A stretch of 16,947 nt of DNA from an uncultured Prevotella sp. Lineage in GTDB: Bacteria > Bacteroidota > Bacteroidia > Bacteroidales > Bacteroidaceae. Both the position numbers and the translations under genes were made by a program. The notes beneath the pieces are model-generated. The model was not told where the DNA came from. It did not search any database and saw only the letters and a list, made by a program, of their open reading frames with translations. This document shows, piece by piece, positions 6,254-13,823 of this stretch. How positions within the stretch are numbered: position 1 is the stretch's first letter; the number at the start of each line of letters is the position of its first letter. Location of the stretch: positions 1-16,947 of the forward strand of contig CAKQDG010000041.1 of NCBI GenBank assembly GCA_934219025.1. Direction: 5' to 3'.

Positions 6254-9200
6254 TTAAACTTTGTCTTGGCCGTTTTTGACACTTATATATGCAGAAGGCG
6301 ACATTCCCATTTCTGTCTTGAAACACCGGGAGAAATATTTAGGATCATTGAACCCGGTTCTGTATGCCACTTCCGTGATGGACTTCTCGCCATTGTCTAT
6401 GAGTTGCAGGGCTTTCTTGATGCGCATCTGGCGGATAAATTCTATTGGCGACAGTCCTGTGAGTTCTTTCATCTTGTTGTAATATGCTGTACGGCTCATT
6501 CCGAGATTTCGTGCAAAATCCTCTACCGACAGTCCATCCTTGGAAATATTCTCCTCAAGGAAACGGATATTCTTTTCAAGGAATTTTTTGTCGTTATTCT
6601 CTTTGAGTTTTATTTTCTCCTCATATCTTGTGTTAGTGGTTAGCTCATCCACGGTCATCAGCAAACTGTATCTCTTTTGTAAAGACCTGCGTATGCGACT
6701 AAGATAAATTACAGCATAGACAAGAGCCAGAAAACCGCCTAATATAAATATAACTATCAGGAATTTACATAATGAAGTCTCTACGAATTTTGGGGTGACA
6801 ACAACAGAAATCCGTCTTTTTGACGCTCCCCATTTCCCATCTTTACCAGCTGTTTCTATAATAAGCGTGTATTGTCCGGGGGTAATGTTGTTGAAACTTG
6901 CGGCATGCTGGTTTTCGCTCATATAGCTCCAGCCGTTGCTGTAGCCCTCCATGCGGTAACGATATAGAGTGTGGTAGTTGTTGCCATAGTCAAGTGAAGA
7001 TACATATAAAGAGAAACTCCTTTCTGTAGGGGATACAATAAGGGTGTCGATGTCGTTGAGCGGACTGATGTTCATATCGCTCGCATACTGAATTCCGGTG
7101 AAGACAATTTTCTTTGGAACTTTGCACATTCCGGTAATATCATTTCTGAAAGACATCGTGCCAGAGAGAGTTCCAGTTGTTATAATCCCATTTCTGATTA
7201 CAGGTTCCGCTTCGGAGAATCTCACTCGTTCAGTGAAATAAGAACGGTCGAATGTCATTAGAGACTTGTCTCTTGGAGTGAATCTTGTAATACTTTGGTC
7301 TGAAATTATCCAGATGCTGTTGCCATCGCTGATTGCAGTCTTTATCTGGTCTGTGGTAGCGTCAGACGAGATTGAATAAGTCTTGAAGTGCAAGTTGTCT
7401 GTAAGATATTTGTTGCCCTTTATCTCACTTATTCCGCTGCCGAACACACAGACATATATTTTCCCGCTGCACGATATAATCTTCATGATATCGTTGCCTT
7501 TAAGTCCCCATGGTTCATTGCGGAATGTGTTGATATAGCATTTCTGTTGCTTCCCGTCTCTTGTATCGACAGACAGTAACCCCATTGTTGTGCCAATCAG
7601 TAGAGTTCCGTCTTTCGGTTCGAAGAAACATCTCACTTTTGAATTGGCAGGAATGTTTCGGCATTTCGAGAAAGTCCATTTCCCGTTTTTGCTTTGTGCC
7701 ATGAAAACTCCAGATCCGTATGTGCCGAGCCATATGCGTTTGCTCTTGTCTTGAAATATTGCATATATTGAGTCGCTGCACAGACTGCCCGGTAAACGTC
7801 TGTTGTGGATGAAGTGTTCCACGTCATATTTGTTGTGACGTTTAGTAAGGATGTACAATCCGTCGCCTTTTGTTCCTATCCACACCCGTCCGTCAGTATC
7901 TTGCATGTAAGAGTAGGCGGGCTGCATGAAAAAAGATGAAGCTGAGTATGATATGCTTCCGTCTCTTCTTATATAGTTGATGCTTCCGTATTTTTGCTGA
8001 CATAAATTCATAGAGCGGTCAGAACTCCAAAGGGTTCCGTATGGATCAATGCCCAGCATGCGACATTCTTGCATGGAAGCATTGTTGGCAGAGAAGAAAA
8101 GATAAGGATGAAAAGAAATGCAGTAAGCTTTATGCTTTTGGAATATCCACAGATTTTTGTTGTGATCAACTATAAATTTACGTATTTCTCCTGGTTCAAA
8201 TGTTTTTGGAATGTTGTTCTCATAGAAAACGCATGGTTGTAAAGCATTCTGCTGTTCGTCATAATACGACAGTTCTCCTTGTGCAGGTTTAAGAATAATC
8301 TGTCCGTATTCATTCTCATAAATCAGTTGCGGATTTTTCATCAGCTTTTTGCATGGCTTGAATGCTGTCGTGAAAATTGTCTTGCTCAAGTCTTTAAGGT
8401 TGATGAGTTCTACTATGTTCGATTTGCCGAAAGCCCAGATTCTGTTCTTTTTGTCTTTATATAAGTAGTCAGCAGGAGTTGTACTTAGTGTGCTGATTTT
8501 TCCTTTCGTTTCATCTATTGCTACAATTCCCTTGTCGGTGGCTACGATAATCTTTCCGATTGCAAATACTGCATATTTCGTTTCTTTCTCGCTGGCGGTG
8601 TTGCTTATCTCGGTATGTCGGCCATTACAGAACCGAATCACCTTGCCATTTTCAGCTATTAGCCACGTTCTTTGTTTATGGCTTACGACAAGGTTGAAAT
8701 CCCCTTTTATGCAGGTTTGCGAACCAAATACAAAAGCTGCTTTTTCAGTCAAAATCCATTCTCTGCCAATACTGTCGCATACTACATTGTGTATTTCATT
8801 GCTCATGGCGAGCGCTTTTGTCTTGGCCTTGACATATCGGTAATTTTTAAAAGGTGTCTGGTCTATAATGCGCAATGCTGAATTGTCTTTGAATATCACC
8901 CATGTCACGCCTTTGTTTAACGGAATAAGTTTCTTTACACTTTTTCTTTTCATTAAGTTTATCTTCTCATGGGTGTTGATGAAAGAATTTGATGTAGTGT
9001 TGAAAAGATATAGTTTGTTGTCTGACGAAATACACCACAGATTTTTTGTCCCTGTTCTTTTTAGATTAAAAATTCTATTTGATGATATAGTTCCGGCAGA
9101 GTTCTGAACAGGTTTAAAGGTGTAGTAGTTGTAGCCGTCGTAGCGTACGAGTCCGTTCCATGTAGAAAACCACATAAATCCGTCTCTGTCCTGTATAGCA

Positions 9201-9334
9201 TTAGCCATGTGAGATTCAAGCAGACCGTTAGAGTCAACAAGGTCGTGTATCCTACAGAAAAAATTGACAGCTCCAATGTTGGTGAATATGGCGAAAAGAA
9301 ATGTATAAAGTAATACGATTCGTTTTGTTTTCAT
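6254..9334 (-). CDS. Membrane sensor-regulator: Reg_Prop propellers, Y_Y_Y domain, AraC DNA-binding domain, no kinase
   Basis: This 1026-residue protein probably senses an oligosaccharide in the periplasm and switches on nearby genes. It has a signal peptide or anchor (1-22) and a long Reg_Prop beta-propeller sensor with recognisable blades at 47-67, 477-496 and 526-545 (pattern D.DG..WIGT..GL). A Y_Y_Y domain follows at about 770-848 (LDYGNNYHTLYRYRMEGY), then one membrane helix at 857-878, a charged linker, and an AraC-type helix-turn-helix domain at about 925-1017. The usual hybrid two-component regulator of Bacteroidota has HisKA, ATPase and receiver domains between membrane and AraC. Here only about 45 residues separate them, so this is a one-component version. 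It is convergent with the pectate lyase gene, the likely target, and has its own good promoter. The ligand is presumably a pectin fragment, by context only. Confidence 0.9.
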   Translation of the reverse strand: MKTKRIVLLYTFLFAIFTNIGAVNFFCRIHDLVDSNGLLESHMANAIQDRDGFMWFSTWNGLVRYDGYNYYTFKPVQNSAGTISSNRIFNLKRTGTKNLWCISSDNKLYLFNTTSNSFINTHEKINLMKRKSVKKLIPLNKGVTWVIFKDNSALRIIDQTPFKNYRYVKAKTKALAMSNEIHNVVCDSIGREWILTEKAAFVFGSQTCIKGDFNLVVSHKQRTWLIAENGKVIRFCNGRHTEISNTASEKETKYAVFAIGKIIVATDKGIVAIDETKGKISTLSTTPADYLYKDKKNRIWAFGKSNIVELINLKDLSKTIFTTAFKPCKKLMKNPQLIYENEYGQIILKPAQGELSYYDEQQNALQPCVFYENNIPKTFEPGEIRKFIVDHNKNLWIFQKHKAYCISFHPYLFFSANNASMQECRMLGIDPYGTLWSSDRSMNLCQQKYGSINYIRRDGSISYSASSFFMQPAYSYMQDTDGRVWIGTKGDGLYILTKRHNKYDVEHFIHNRRLPGSLCSDSIYAIFQDKSKRIWLGTYGSGVFMAQSKNGKWTFSKCRNIPANSKVRCFFEPKDGTLLIGTTMGLLSVDTRDGKQQKCYINTFRNEPWGLKGNDIMKIISCSGKIYVCVFGSGISEIKGNKYLTDNLHFKTYSISSDATTDQIKTAISDGNSIWIISDQSITRFTPRDKSLMTFDRSYFTERVRFSEAEPVIRNGIITTGTLSGTMSFRNDITGMCKVPKKIVFTGIQYASDMNISPLNDIDTLIVSPTERSFSLYVSSLDYGNNYHTLYRYRMEGYSNGWSYMSENQHAASFNNITPGQYTLIIETAGKDGKWGASKRRISVVVTPKFVETSLCKFLIVIFILGGFLALVYAVIYLSRIRRSLQKRYSLLMTVDELTTNTRYEEKIKLKENNDKKFLEKNIRFLEENISKDGLSVEDFARNLGMSRTAYYNKMKELTGLSPIEFIRQMRIKKALQLIDNGEKSITEVAYRTGFNDPKYFSRCFKTEMGMSPSAYISVKNGQDKV

Positions 9335-9359
9335 TGTTGTAGCTTCTCGATTTATTTTG

Positions 9360-9390
9360 CAAATTTACAGATAAAAAGATAATAATCAAA
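9360..9390 (-). promoter_or_regulatory. Consensus Bacteroidota promoter of the regulator gene
   Basis: Read on the minus strand, TTTG (9390-9387) is followed by exactly 19 bases and then TAAATTTG (9367-9360), a full match to the Bacteroidota consensus. It lies 26 bases before the regulator ATG, so the leader is short. Confidence 0.75.
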
Positions 9391-9443
9391 CGACATAATG
9401 TTAAATATGTAGAGTATTATGCACGAAATTCGAAAAAATAAAG

Positions 9444-9451
9444 TAATTTTG
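9444..9451 (+). promoter_or_regulatory. Candidate -7 element of the pheS promoter
   Basis: TAATTTTG matches TAnnTTTG, but no TTTG sits at the right distance upstream. It would give a leader of about 100 bases before pheS, containing a T-rich stretch near 9486-9499. No attenuator-like hairpin pair could be recognised. Confidence 0.4.
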
Positions 9452-9560
9452 CTCCCGATTTGGCTATATGCCGTTGGGTGATAGATTTTTTTTCTTTTGT
9501 CCGGGGGCAGTGGCAGATTTCATAATTCATATATAAAAAAGGAAAAATCGAATTTAAGAC

Positions 9561-10598
9561 ATGATACTTGAAAAGATTGAAAGCCTCCTGAACGAGGTGA
9601 AGACAATGACAGCATCCAATGCTGAGGAGATAGAGGCTCTGCGCCTGAAGTATCTCAGTAAGAAGGGTGAGATTAATGCCGTAATGGCTGACTTTAGAAC
9701 TGTGCCTACCGAGCAGAAAAAAGAGGTGGGTATGAAGATAAACGAACTGAAGCAGACTGCTCTCGATAGGCTGAACGCTCTGCGCGATGCTATCTCGACA
9801 AAAGAGGACAGTGTGCAGGGAATGGACCTGACGAGGACTGCATATCCGATAGAACTCGGCACTCGTCATCCGCTAACTATCGTGAAGAACGAGATTATCG
9901 ACATCTTCTCGCGTATGGGCTTTACGCTTGCCGACGGACCGGAGGTGGAAGACGACCTGCACGTGTTTACGAAGATGAACTTTGCTGCCGACCATCCGGC
10001 TCGCGACATGCAGGACACGTTCTTCGTGGAGCAGAACCCTAACGACGTTACAAAGAATATCCTTCTGCGCAGCCACACAAGTTCAGTGCAGGCTCGCGTT
10101 ATGGAGACTTCACAGCCGCCTATCCGTATCATCTGTCCGGGACGCGTTTACCGCAACGAGGCTATCACGGCGCGTGCCCACTGCTTCTTCCATCAGATCG
10201 AGGGACTGTACATCGACAAGAACGTGTCGTTCACAGACTTGAAGCAAGTGCTCCTTACATTTGCCCGCGAGATGTTCGGCGCTGACACAAAGATTCGTCT
10301 GCGTCCAAGTTACTTCCCGTTCACAGAGCCAAGTGCCGAGATGGACATCTCTTGCCACATCTGTGGCGGCAAGGGCTGCGGATTCTGCAAGCACACCGGT
10401 TGGGTGGAAATCCTCGGTTGCGGAATGGTAGACCCTAACGTGCTCGAGGCTTGCGGCATAGACAGCAAGGTTTACACAGGCTACGCCTTCGGATTGGGCG
10501 TGGAGCGCATCACCAACCTGAAGTATCAGGTTTCCGACCTGCGTATGTTCTCTGAAAACGACAAGCGGTTCCTTGAGGAGTTTGAGGCTGCAAATTGA
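9561..10598 (+). CDS. pheS: Phenylalanine--tRNA ligase alpha subunit
   Basis: PheS is the catalytic alpha chain of the alpha2-beta2 enzyme that charges tRNA-Phe with phenylalanine in the cytoplasm. The 345-residue protein shows an N-terminal coiled-coil arm (about 1-80), the motif 1 region around 107-121, DHPARDMQDTFF at 144-155, HTSSVQAR at 172-179, motif 2 GRVYRNEAITARAHCFFHQIEG at 194-215, the phenylalanine pocket FPFTEPSAE at 252-260, and motif 3 GFGLGVERI-like sequence (FGLGVERI) at 310-317. A four-cysteine insertion (C265, C268, C273, C276) precedes the C-terminal part and could bind zinc. pheT is not adjacent, so the two subunits are encoded separately here. Codon composition is GC-richer than the restriction cassette, as expected for a highly expressed core gene. 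Confidence 0.97.
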   Translation: MILEKIESLLNEVKTMTASNAEEIEALRLKYLSKKGEINAVMADFRTVPTEQKKEVGMKINELKQTALDRLNALRDAISTKEDSVQGMDLTRTAYPIELGTRHPLTIVKNEIIDIFSRMGFTLADGPEVEDDLHVFTKMNFAADHPARDMQDTFFVEQNPNDVTKNILLRSHTSSVQARVMETSQPPIRIICPGRVYRNEAITARAHCFFHQIEGLYIDKNVSFTDLKQVLLTFAREMFGADTKIRLRPSYFPFTEPSAEMDISCHICGGKGCGFCKHTGWVEILGCGMVDPNVLEACGIDSKVYTGYAFGLGVERITNLKYQVSDLRMFSENDKRFLEEFEAAN

Positions 10599-10624
10599 TT
10601 TTTTTTCAAGACTATACAAATAAA

Positions 10625-10667
10625 AAAATCCCCGCCACTTTATGGTAAATTAAGTGGCGGGGATTTT
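10625..10667. terminator. Bidirectional terminator between pheS and the thioredoxin gene
   Basis: A perfect 16-pair stem (10625-10640 with 10652-10667) rich in G and C, with an 11-base loop, is flanked by A-runs on the left and T-runs on the right. It can stop pheS on the plus strand and the convergent thioredoxin transcript on the minus strand. Confidence 0.92.
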
Positions 10668-10696
10668 ATTGTTAGTTGTATTAGGATTGTCGTTTG

Positions 10697-11209
10697 TTAT
10701 TTCAAAAGCGTGGATTTGATGATTTCCTCGAAGTCAGACTTCTCCATCGCTCCCATCTGAGCCGTGGGGTTTCCTTTAACGGGGATGAACAGAAAGGTGG
10801 GGATACTTTGTATGCCGAACACGGCAGCCAGTTCCTTTTCCTTGTCCACGTCAATCTTGTAGAAATCAATCTTCTCGCCATATTCCCCGGCAAGCTCTTC
10901 GAGCACGGGCGCCATCATTTTGCAAGGACCGCACCATGTGGCATAGAAGTCGATAACCACGGGGCGCTTGCCCTCAAATACCCATTCCTGAGAGTTATTC
11001 TCGTAGTCGAAAATCTTGCTCTTGAATTCGGCTGTGGTCATATAGTTCACTTTGCCCGAGCCCTTGCCGGTATTCTTCTCCGCTTTCTGTGCTGCGGCCG
11101 TTTGCTCCACGTTGTCGGGCTTTGCCGACTTGCCGTTGCTGCCCGTTTGCGAACAGCCGGTCAATGTCATGGCCATCGCAACAAGCAAAAAAGATATTCT
11201 TCTTTTCAT
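10697..11209 (-). CDS. Lipoprotein thioredoxin-fold protein
   Basis: This protein (170 residues from the chosen start) probably reduces or exchanges disulfides in the periplasm while tethered to a membrane by lipid. The start at 11209 is preferred over an in-frame ATG 14 codons upstream (11251), because it gives a normal lipoprotein signal: MKRR, a hydrophobic core, then the lipobox LTGC with the acylated cysteine at residue 19. A polar linker (about 20-55) leads to a thioredoxin domain with the active site WCGPC (residues 92-96) and the cis-proline segment SIPTF (135-139). The domain is full length and resembles TrxA. It is downstream of the DUF1232 gene on the same strand, 65 bases away, and may be cotranscribed with it. 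It ends at the shared terminator with pheS. The partner proteins are unknown. Confidence 0.9.
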   Translation of the reverse strand: MKRRISFLLVAMAMTLTGCSQTGSNGKSAKPDNVEQTAAAQKAEKNTGKGSGKVNYMTTAEFKSKIFDYENNSQEWVFEGKRPVVIDFYATWCGPCKMMAPVLEELAGEYGEKIDFYKIDVDKEKELAAVFGIQSIPTFLFIPVKGNPTAQMGAMEKSDFEEIIKSTLLK

Positions 11210-11274
11210 TTTTGATGAAGTTTTGGTCGTTGTCTTTATTGTAGGATTCAAATTCGGCTAAAATCCCGTCCGCC

Positions 11275-11676
11275 TTATGCTTCGGTAGATTTTTCCTGGA
11301 ATTTTATCTCCGAAATTTCTTCCATCTCGTCTTCGTCAAACCATTTCACGAGTTTCTCCTTGGCCTTCTCTTTTATTTCCTCAGACACGTTGCCTATCTT
11401 GTTCATCACGTAGAGCAATACGGCGAGGTCATCGCCAAGGCCCACGATTGGAATGGCATCGGGGATAACGTCGAGCGGACTGATGAGATAGCCCAGTGCG
11501 CCCACGATAATGGCTTTGTCTTTTATCGAAACCTTGTCGCTCTGCAGCGTGTAATAAAGGATGAGCGAAACATAAACCAGCTTTGCTCCGGCACGCTTTG
11601 CAATCTTTGAGATTTTGTCCAGGAATTCACCATTTGTGAATTTACTGGAGTATGACATAAAATCAGGTAATTCCAT
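11275..11676 (-). CDS. YkvA family (DUF1232) small membrane protein
   Basis: This 133-residue protein carries the DUF1232/YkvA signature ALGYLISPLDVIPDAIPIVG at 60-79 followed by LGDDLAVLLYV (80-90), with a hydrophobic segment at 33-43 and a charged, acidic C-terminus. The family is widespread and its molecular role is unknown; the hydrophobic core suggests membrane association. It has its own consensus promoter and may be cotranscribed with the downstream lipoprotein thioredoxin gene. Nothing in the sequence identifies a substrate or partner. Confidence 0.88.
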   Translation of the reverse strand: MELPDFMSYSSKFTNGEFLDKISKIAKRAGAKLVYVSLILYYTLQSDKVSIKDKAIIVGALGYLISPLDVIPDAIPIVGLGDDLAVLLYVMNKIGNVSEEIKEKAKEKLVKWFDEDEMEEISEIKFQEKSTEA

Positions 11677-11710
11677 TTCTTGAATTTTTATTGTTAATAT
11701 TAATGCGCCA

Positions 11711-11742
11711 CAAATTTACGAATATTTTTCTTCTCCCGCAAA
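11711..11742 (-). promoter_or_regulatory. Consensus Bacteroidota promoter of the DUF1232 gene
   Basis: On the minus strand TTTG (11742-11739) is followed by 20 bases and TAAATTTG (11718-11711), about 35 bases before the ATG. This is a full consensus match and marks the start of a DUF1232-thioredoxin transcription unit. Confidence 0.72.
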
Positions 11743-11771
11743 AATACATTGTTCAAGTTTCTGATTTATAG

Positions 11772-11792
11772 AAAAACCGTAAGTTCTCTTAC
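11772..11792 (-). terminator. Weak terminator overlapping the YihY stop codon
   Basis: On the minus strand a five-pair stem (11792-11788 with 11783-11779, loop of four) is followed after two G by TTTTT. The TAA stop codon of the YihY gene lies inside the stem. The stem is short, so efficiency is uncertain. Confidence 0.4.
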
Positions 11793-13102
11793 AAATCCTT
11801 GAGTAGCACGTTTCTTTGGGCTTCGATATATTTTGTATGGTTGGAAATGGCGGCGTTCCATCTGTCGTGCTCGGCCTCTTGCATGTTGAGGCTGATTTCC
11901 CATTTTCCCTTGGATTCAAATCTGTCGATGAGCAGTCCTACGCTGAGGCGCGACAAGTCTTCGGCAGGTTGGTAAACGCTCTCTTCGCCCTTTTCGTCGC
12001 TCGTTATCTCGCTCAGCATGCGGATGCTTGTCAGCTCGTAGAGCAGTTCCTGTGCGATGCGTATGGGGATGTTGGTGGCAAGTTTCAGTTCGAGAGCCGT
12101 GTAGGGCTTTTCTCCCTTTTCAAACCTCTTGCAGATATGGCTCATCAGCAGCATGCTCATCAGCAACCGGTAGCGCGGACTTATCTCGTATGTCTCCGTG
12201 CGGAAAGCAAATTCTTCCATGTTCTGGCTCGTGTAGCACAGTTCTGCGCCAAACAGACAGATGTTCCATGATATCTGAACCCATAGCATGAAGAGCGGCA
12301 GGGCTGCAAAGGAGCCATAGATGGCGTTGTAGCTGCTCACCCAAATCTGTGAGTGGATATAGAAGAACTGTAGTCCCTGCATTGCCACGCCTGCAAGAAT
12401 GCCCGGCATGATGGCATAGCGCAGTCTCACCTTGGTGTTTGGCATAAAAAGGTATAAGGCGATGAATATTGCCGACATGAGCACGTAGGGCATGAAGTCC
12501 CACAATATTCTGACCATTGGCGCCAATAGTTCGAACCCCTCCGTTTCGTTGGCAAAGGTTGCCACGAAGATGGATATTCCTGATGTTACCACAATGATTA
12601 CGGGGGCGAGGATGAACATTCCCATATAGTCGGTAACAGTGCGGAAGAAGCTGCGCGGCTTTTTTACTTGCCATATATTGTTGAATGTCAGCTCTATGTT
12701 GCGGATAAGCATCGTAACGGTCCAGAGCATGAAGAGCAGTCCGATACCGAGGATTATTCCGCTTTGCGTGTGGATTAGGTAGGAGTTCACGAATCCCACT
12801 ATCGCATCGGCAGCTTGCGGCTGGCTGGAGAGGATGTCCCTAAACCATTCCTCGATGTATTTGTTGTAGCCGAATCCCCGGGCTATGGCAAATACCACGG
12901 CAAGGATGGGCACGATGGCGAGCAGAGTGGAGTAGGTTAGGGCGGCGGCAGAGTCGATCATGCGCTTTGTCGTGAACCTCTCTATTGCGATGATGAGCAT
13001 GCGCAAAGTTGCTATGCAGAATCTCACGTGGTGCGGTTTCTTGCTGAAATCCTTGTGCCAGATGTCTTCTTTAAAAAATCTTGCTGTGCGTTTTATGTTC
13101 AT
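11789..13102 (-). CDS. YihY/BrkB family inner membrane protein
   Basis: This 437-residue protein is a multi-spanning membrane protein of the YihY/virulence factor BrkB family, sometimes mislabelled ribonuclease BN. Family landmarks are DSAAALTYSTLLAIVPILAV at 50-69, LWTVTMLIRNIELTFNNIW at 126-144, and YGSFAALPLFMLWVQISWNI at 262-281 followed by LFGAEL at 283-288. About six hydrophobic segments are visible between 50 and 290. After residue 300 a soluble C-terminal part of about 135 residues follows, with a helical region (GEKPYTALELKLATNIPIRI, 330-349) that looks like a winged-helix module, common in longer family members. The transported substrate or cellular function is not known. It lies downstream of rnpB but is separated from it by a terminator. 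Confidence 0.9.
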   Translation of the reverse strand: MNIKRTARFFKEDIWHKDFSKKPHHVRFCIATLRMLIIAIERFTTKRMIDSAAALTYSTLLAIVPILAVVFAIARGFGYNKYIEEWFRDILSSQPQAADAIVGFVNSYLIHTQSGIILGIGLLFMLWTVTMLIRNIELTFNNIWQVKKPRSFFRTVTDYMGMFILAPVIIVVTSGISIFVATFANETEGFELLAPMVRILWDFMPYVLMSAIFIALYLFMPNTKVRLRYAIMPGILAGVAMQGLQFFYIHSQIWVSSYNAIYGSFAALPLFMLWVQISWNICLFGAELCYTSQNMEEFAFRTETYEISPRYRLLMSMLLMSHICKRFEKGEKPYTALELKLATNIPIRIAQELLYELTSIRMLSEITSDEKGEESVYQPAEDLSRLSVGLLIDRFESKGKWEISLNMQEAEHDRWNAAISNHTKYIEAQRNVLLKDL

Positions 13103-13146
13103 CTTTCAAATAGTACCGTTGGTTATAACTGTTGTTTCTGGCAGAA

Positions 13147-13215
13147 AGTTTCTTTTACTTCAGACAAGAAGCTTCTTTTACTTCTGTCAAGGAGCTTTTT
13201 GTGCTTTTGCTAAAA
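13147..13215. repeat. Three tandem 23-base imperfect repeats
   Basis: Units at 13147-13169, 13170-13192 and 13193-13215 follow each other without gaps. The first two agree at 19 of 23 positions; the third is degenerate. The repeat lies between the YihY start and the rnpB terminator. Confidence 0.6.
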
Positions 13216-13235
13216 AAGTCTGCCAGCGGCGGCAG
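13210..13235 (-). terminator. Terminator of rnpB
   Basis: On the minus strand CTGCC (13235-13231) pairs with GGCAG (13224-13220) around a GC-rich six-base loop and is followed by ACTTTTTTAG. It lies 17 bases beyond the 3' end of the RNase P RNA. Confidence 0.7.
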
Positions 13236-13252
13236 TGGAGAAAAAAAAGAAA

Positions 13253-13656
13253 ACAGTGTCCCTGTAAGCCGGGTTCTGTTCCGCAGCAGCCTCTCGGCTA
13301 CAGCGGCGCCTGCCATTTATCCAGTACGTGGGTCGCCCCACGTCTCAAGCATTCCACCCTCCGTCGGAGTTGGTCGGACGGGCAATCCTCAAACGACGGT
13401 TTACGCGAACTTGCAGCCTCCGGACGGCACAGCCCGGTGATCACCCACCGGCTGGTGGTCTCTTGCACCACCTTCTCACCCTTACCGTAAGATCAGGTTT
13501 TTATTGAGAGAAAACCTGAAATTATGGCGGTTGTTTTCTTCTGCCGTATCCTACTGTCGCCAATAGCTTCCACTTTCAGAAGCGGAGCGCCCTATGCTGC
13601 CCGGACTTTCCTCTCGCGGCACATGCTGTCCGCCAGCGGCAGAGCCGGGACACTGT
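13253..13656 (-). ncRNA. rnpB: RNase P RNA (bacterial class A type)
   Basis: This is the catalytic RNA of ribonuclease P, which trims tRNA 5' ends. On the minus strand conserved region I (GAGGAAAGTCCGGGC) is at 13613-13599 and conserved region V (ACAGAACCCGGCTTAC) is at 13279-13264. The middle contains the typical GGTAAGGGTGAGAAGGTG block near 13488-13471 and AAGAGACCACC. The ends pair perfectly as helix P1: 13656-13647 with 13262-13253, ten pairs. That sets the length at about 404 bases. Open frames on the plus strand across this locus are therefore spurious. Confidence 0.96.
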
Positions 13657-13667
13657 ATTCTATAGTG

Positions 13668-13675
13668 CAAAGGTA
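13668..13675 (-). promoter_or_regulatory. -7 element of the rnpB promoter
   Basis: On the minus strand TACCTTTG (13675-13668) matches TAnnTTTG and lies 11 bases before the first P1 base, as expected for a promoter that starts near the mature 5' end. No clear TTTG is found upstream. Confidence 0.6.
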
Positions 13676-13687
13676 AGAAATTAAATT

Positions 13688-13736
13688 TAGAATGAAGAAT
13701 TAAGAATGAAGAATTTGGAAATTAAGAATGAAGAAT
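13688..13736. repeat. Short AT-rich repeats of TAAGAATGAAGAAT
   Basis: Copies at 13688-13700 (one base short), 13701-13714 and 13723-13736 lie upstream of the rnpB promoter. The last overlaps the start of the endonuclease terminator stem. No function can be assigned. Confidence 0.55.
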
Positions 13737-13778
13737 GCGGACTACTCTTGCCTTATACTGACAAGAGTAGTCCGCATT
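13734..13778 (-). terminator. Terminator of the endonuclease I gene
   Basis: A perfect 17-pair stem (13734-13750 with 13762-13778) with an 11-base loop lies 45 bases beyond the stop of the endonuclease gene. On the minus strand it is followed by TTC-rich sequence rather than a pure T-run; on the plus strand by TTCTTATTTC. It insulates rnpB from upstream transcription. Confidence 0.75.
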
Positions 13779-13823
13779 TCTTATTTCACTGAGCGTTAGT
13801 GAAGCAATTCTTCATTAAATAAA

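Noticed and set aside
9417..9869. 150-codon minus-strand frame opposite the start of pheS
   Set aside because: It is the antisense of well-conserved pheS coding sequence and its leader, with no recognisable protein features.
10694..11215. 173-codon plus-strand frame opposite the thioredoxin gene
   Set aside because: It is a shadow; the minus strand encodes an unmistakable WCGPC thioredoxin with lipobox.
11209..11251. Upstream ATG (11251) as the start of the thioredoxin lipoprotein
   Set aside because: It would put 14 polar, threonine-rich residues before an otherwise normal lipoprotein signal peptide; the ATG at 11209 gives a standard signal.
12960..13490. 176-codon plus-strand frame
   Set aside because: It crosses the antisense of yihY, the tandem repeats, the rnpB terminator and RNase P RNA, so it cannot be a real gene.
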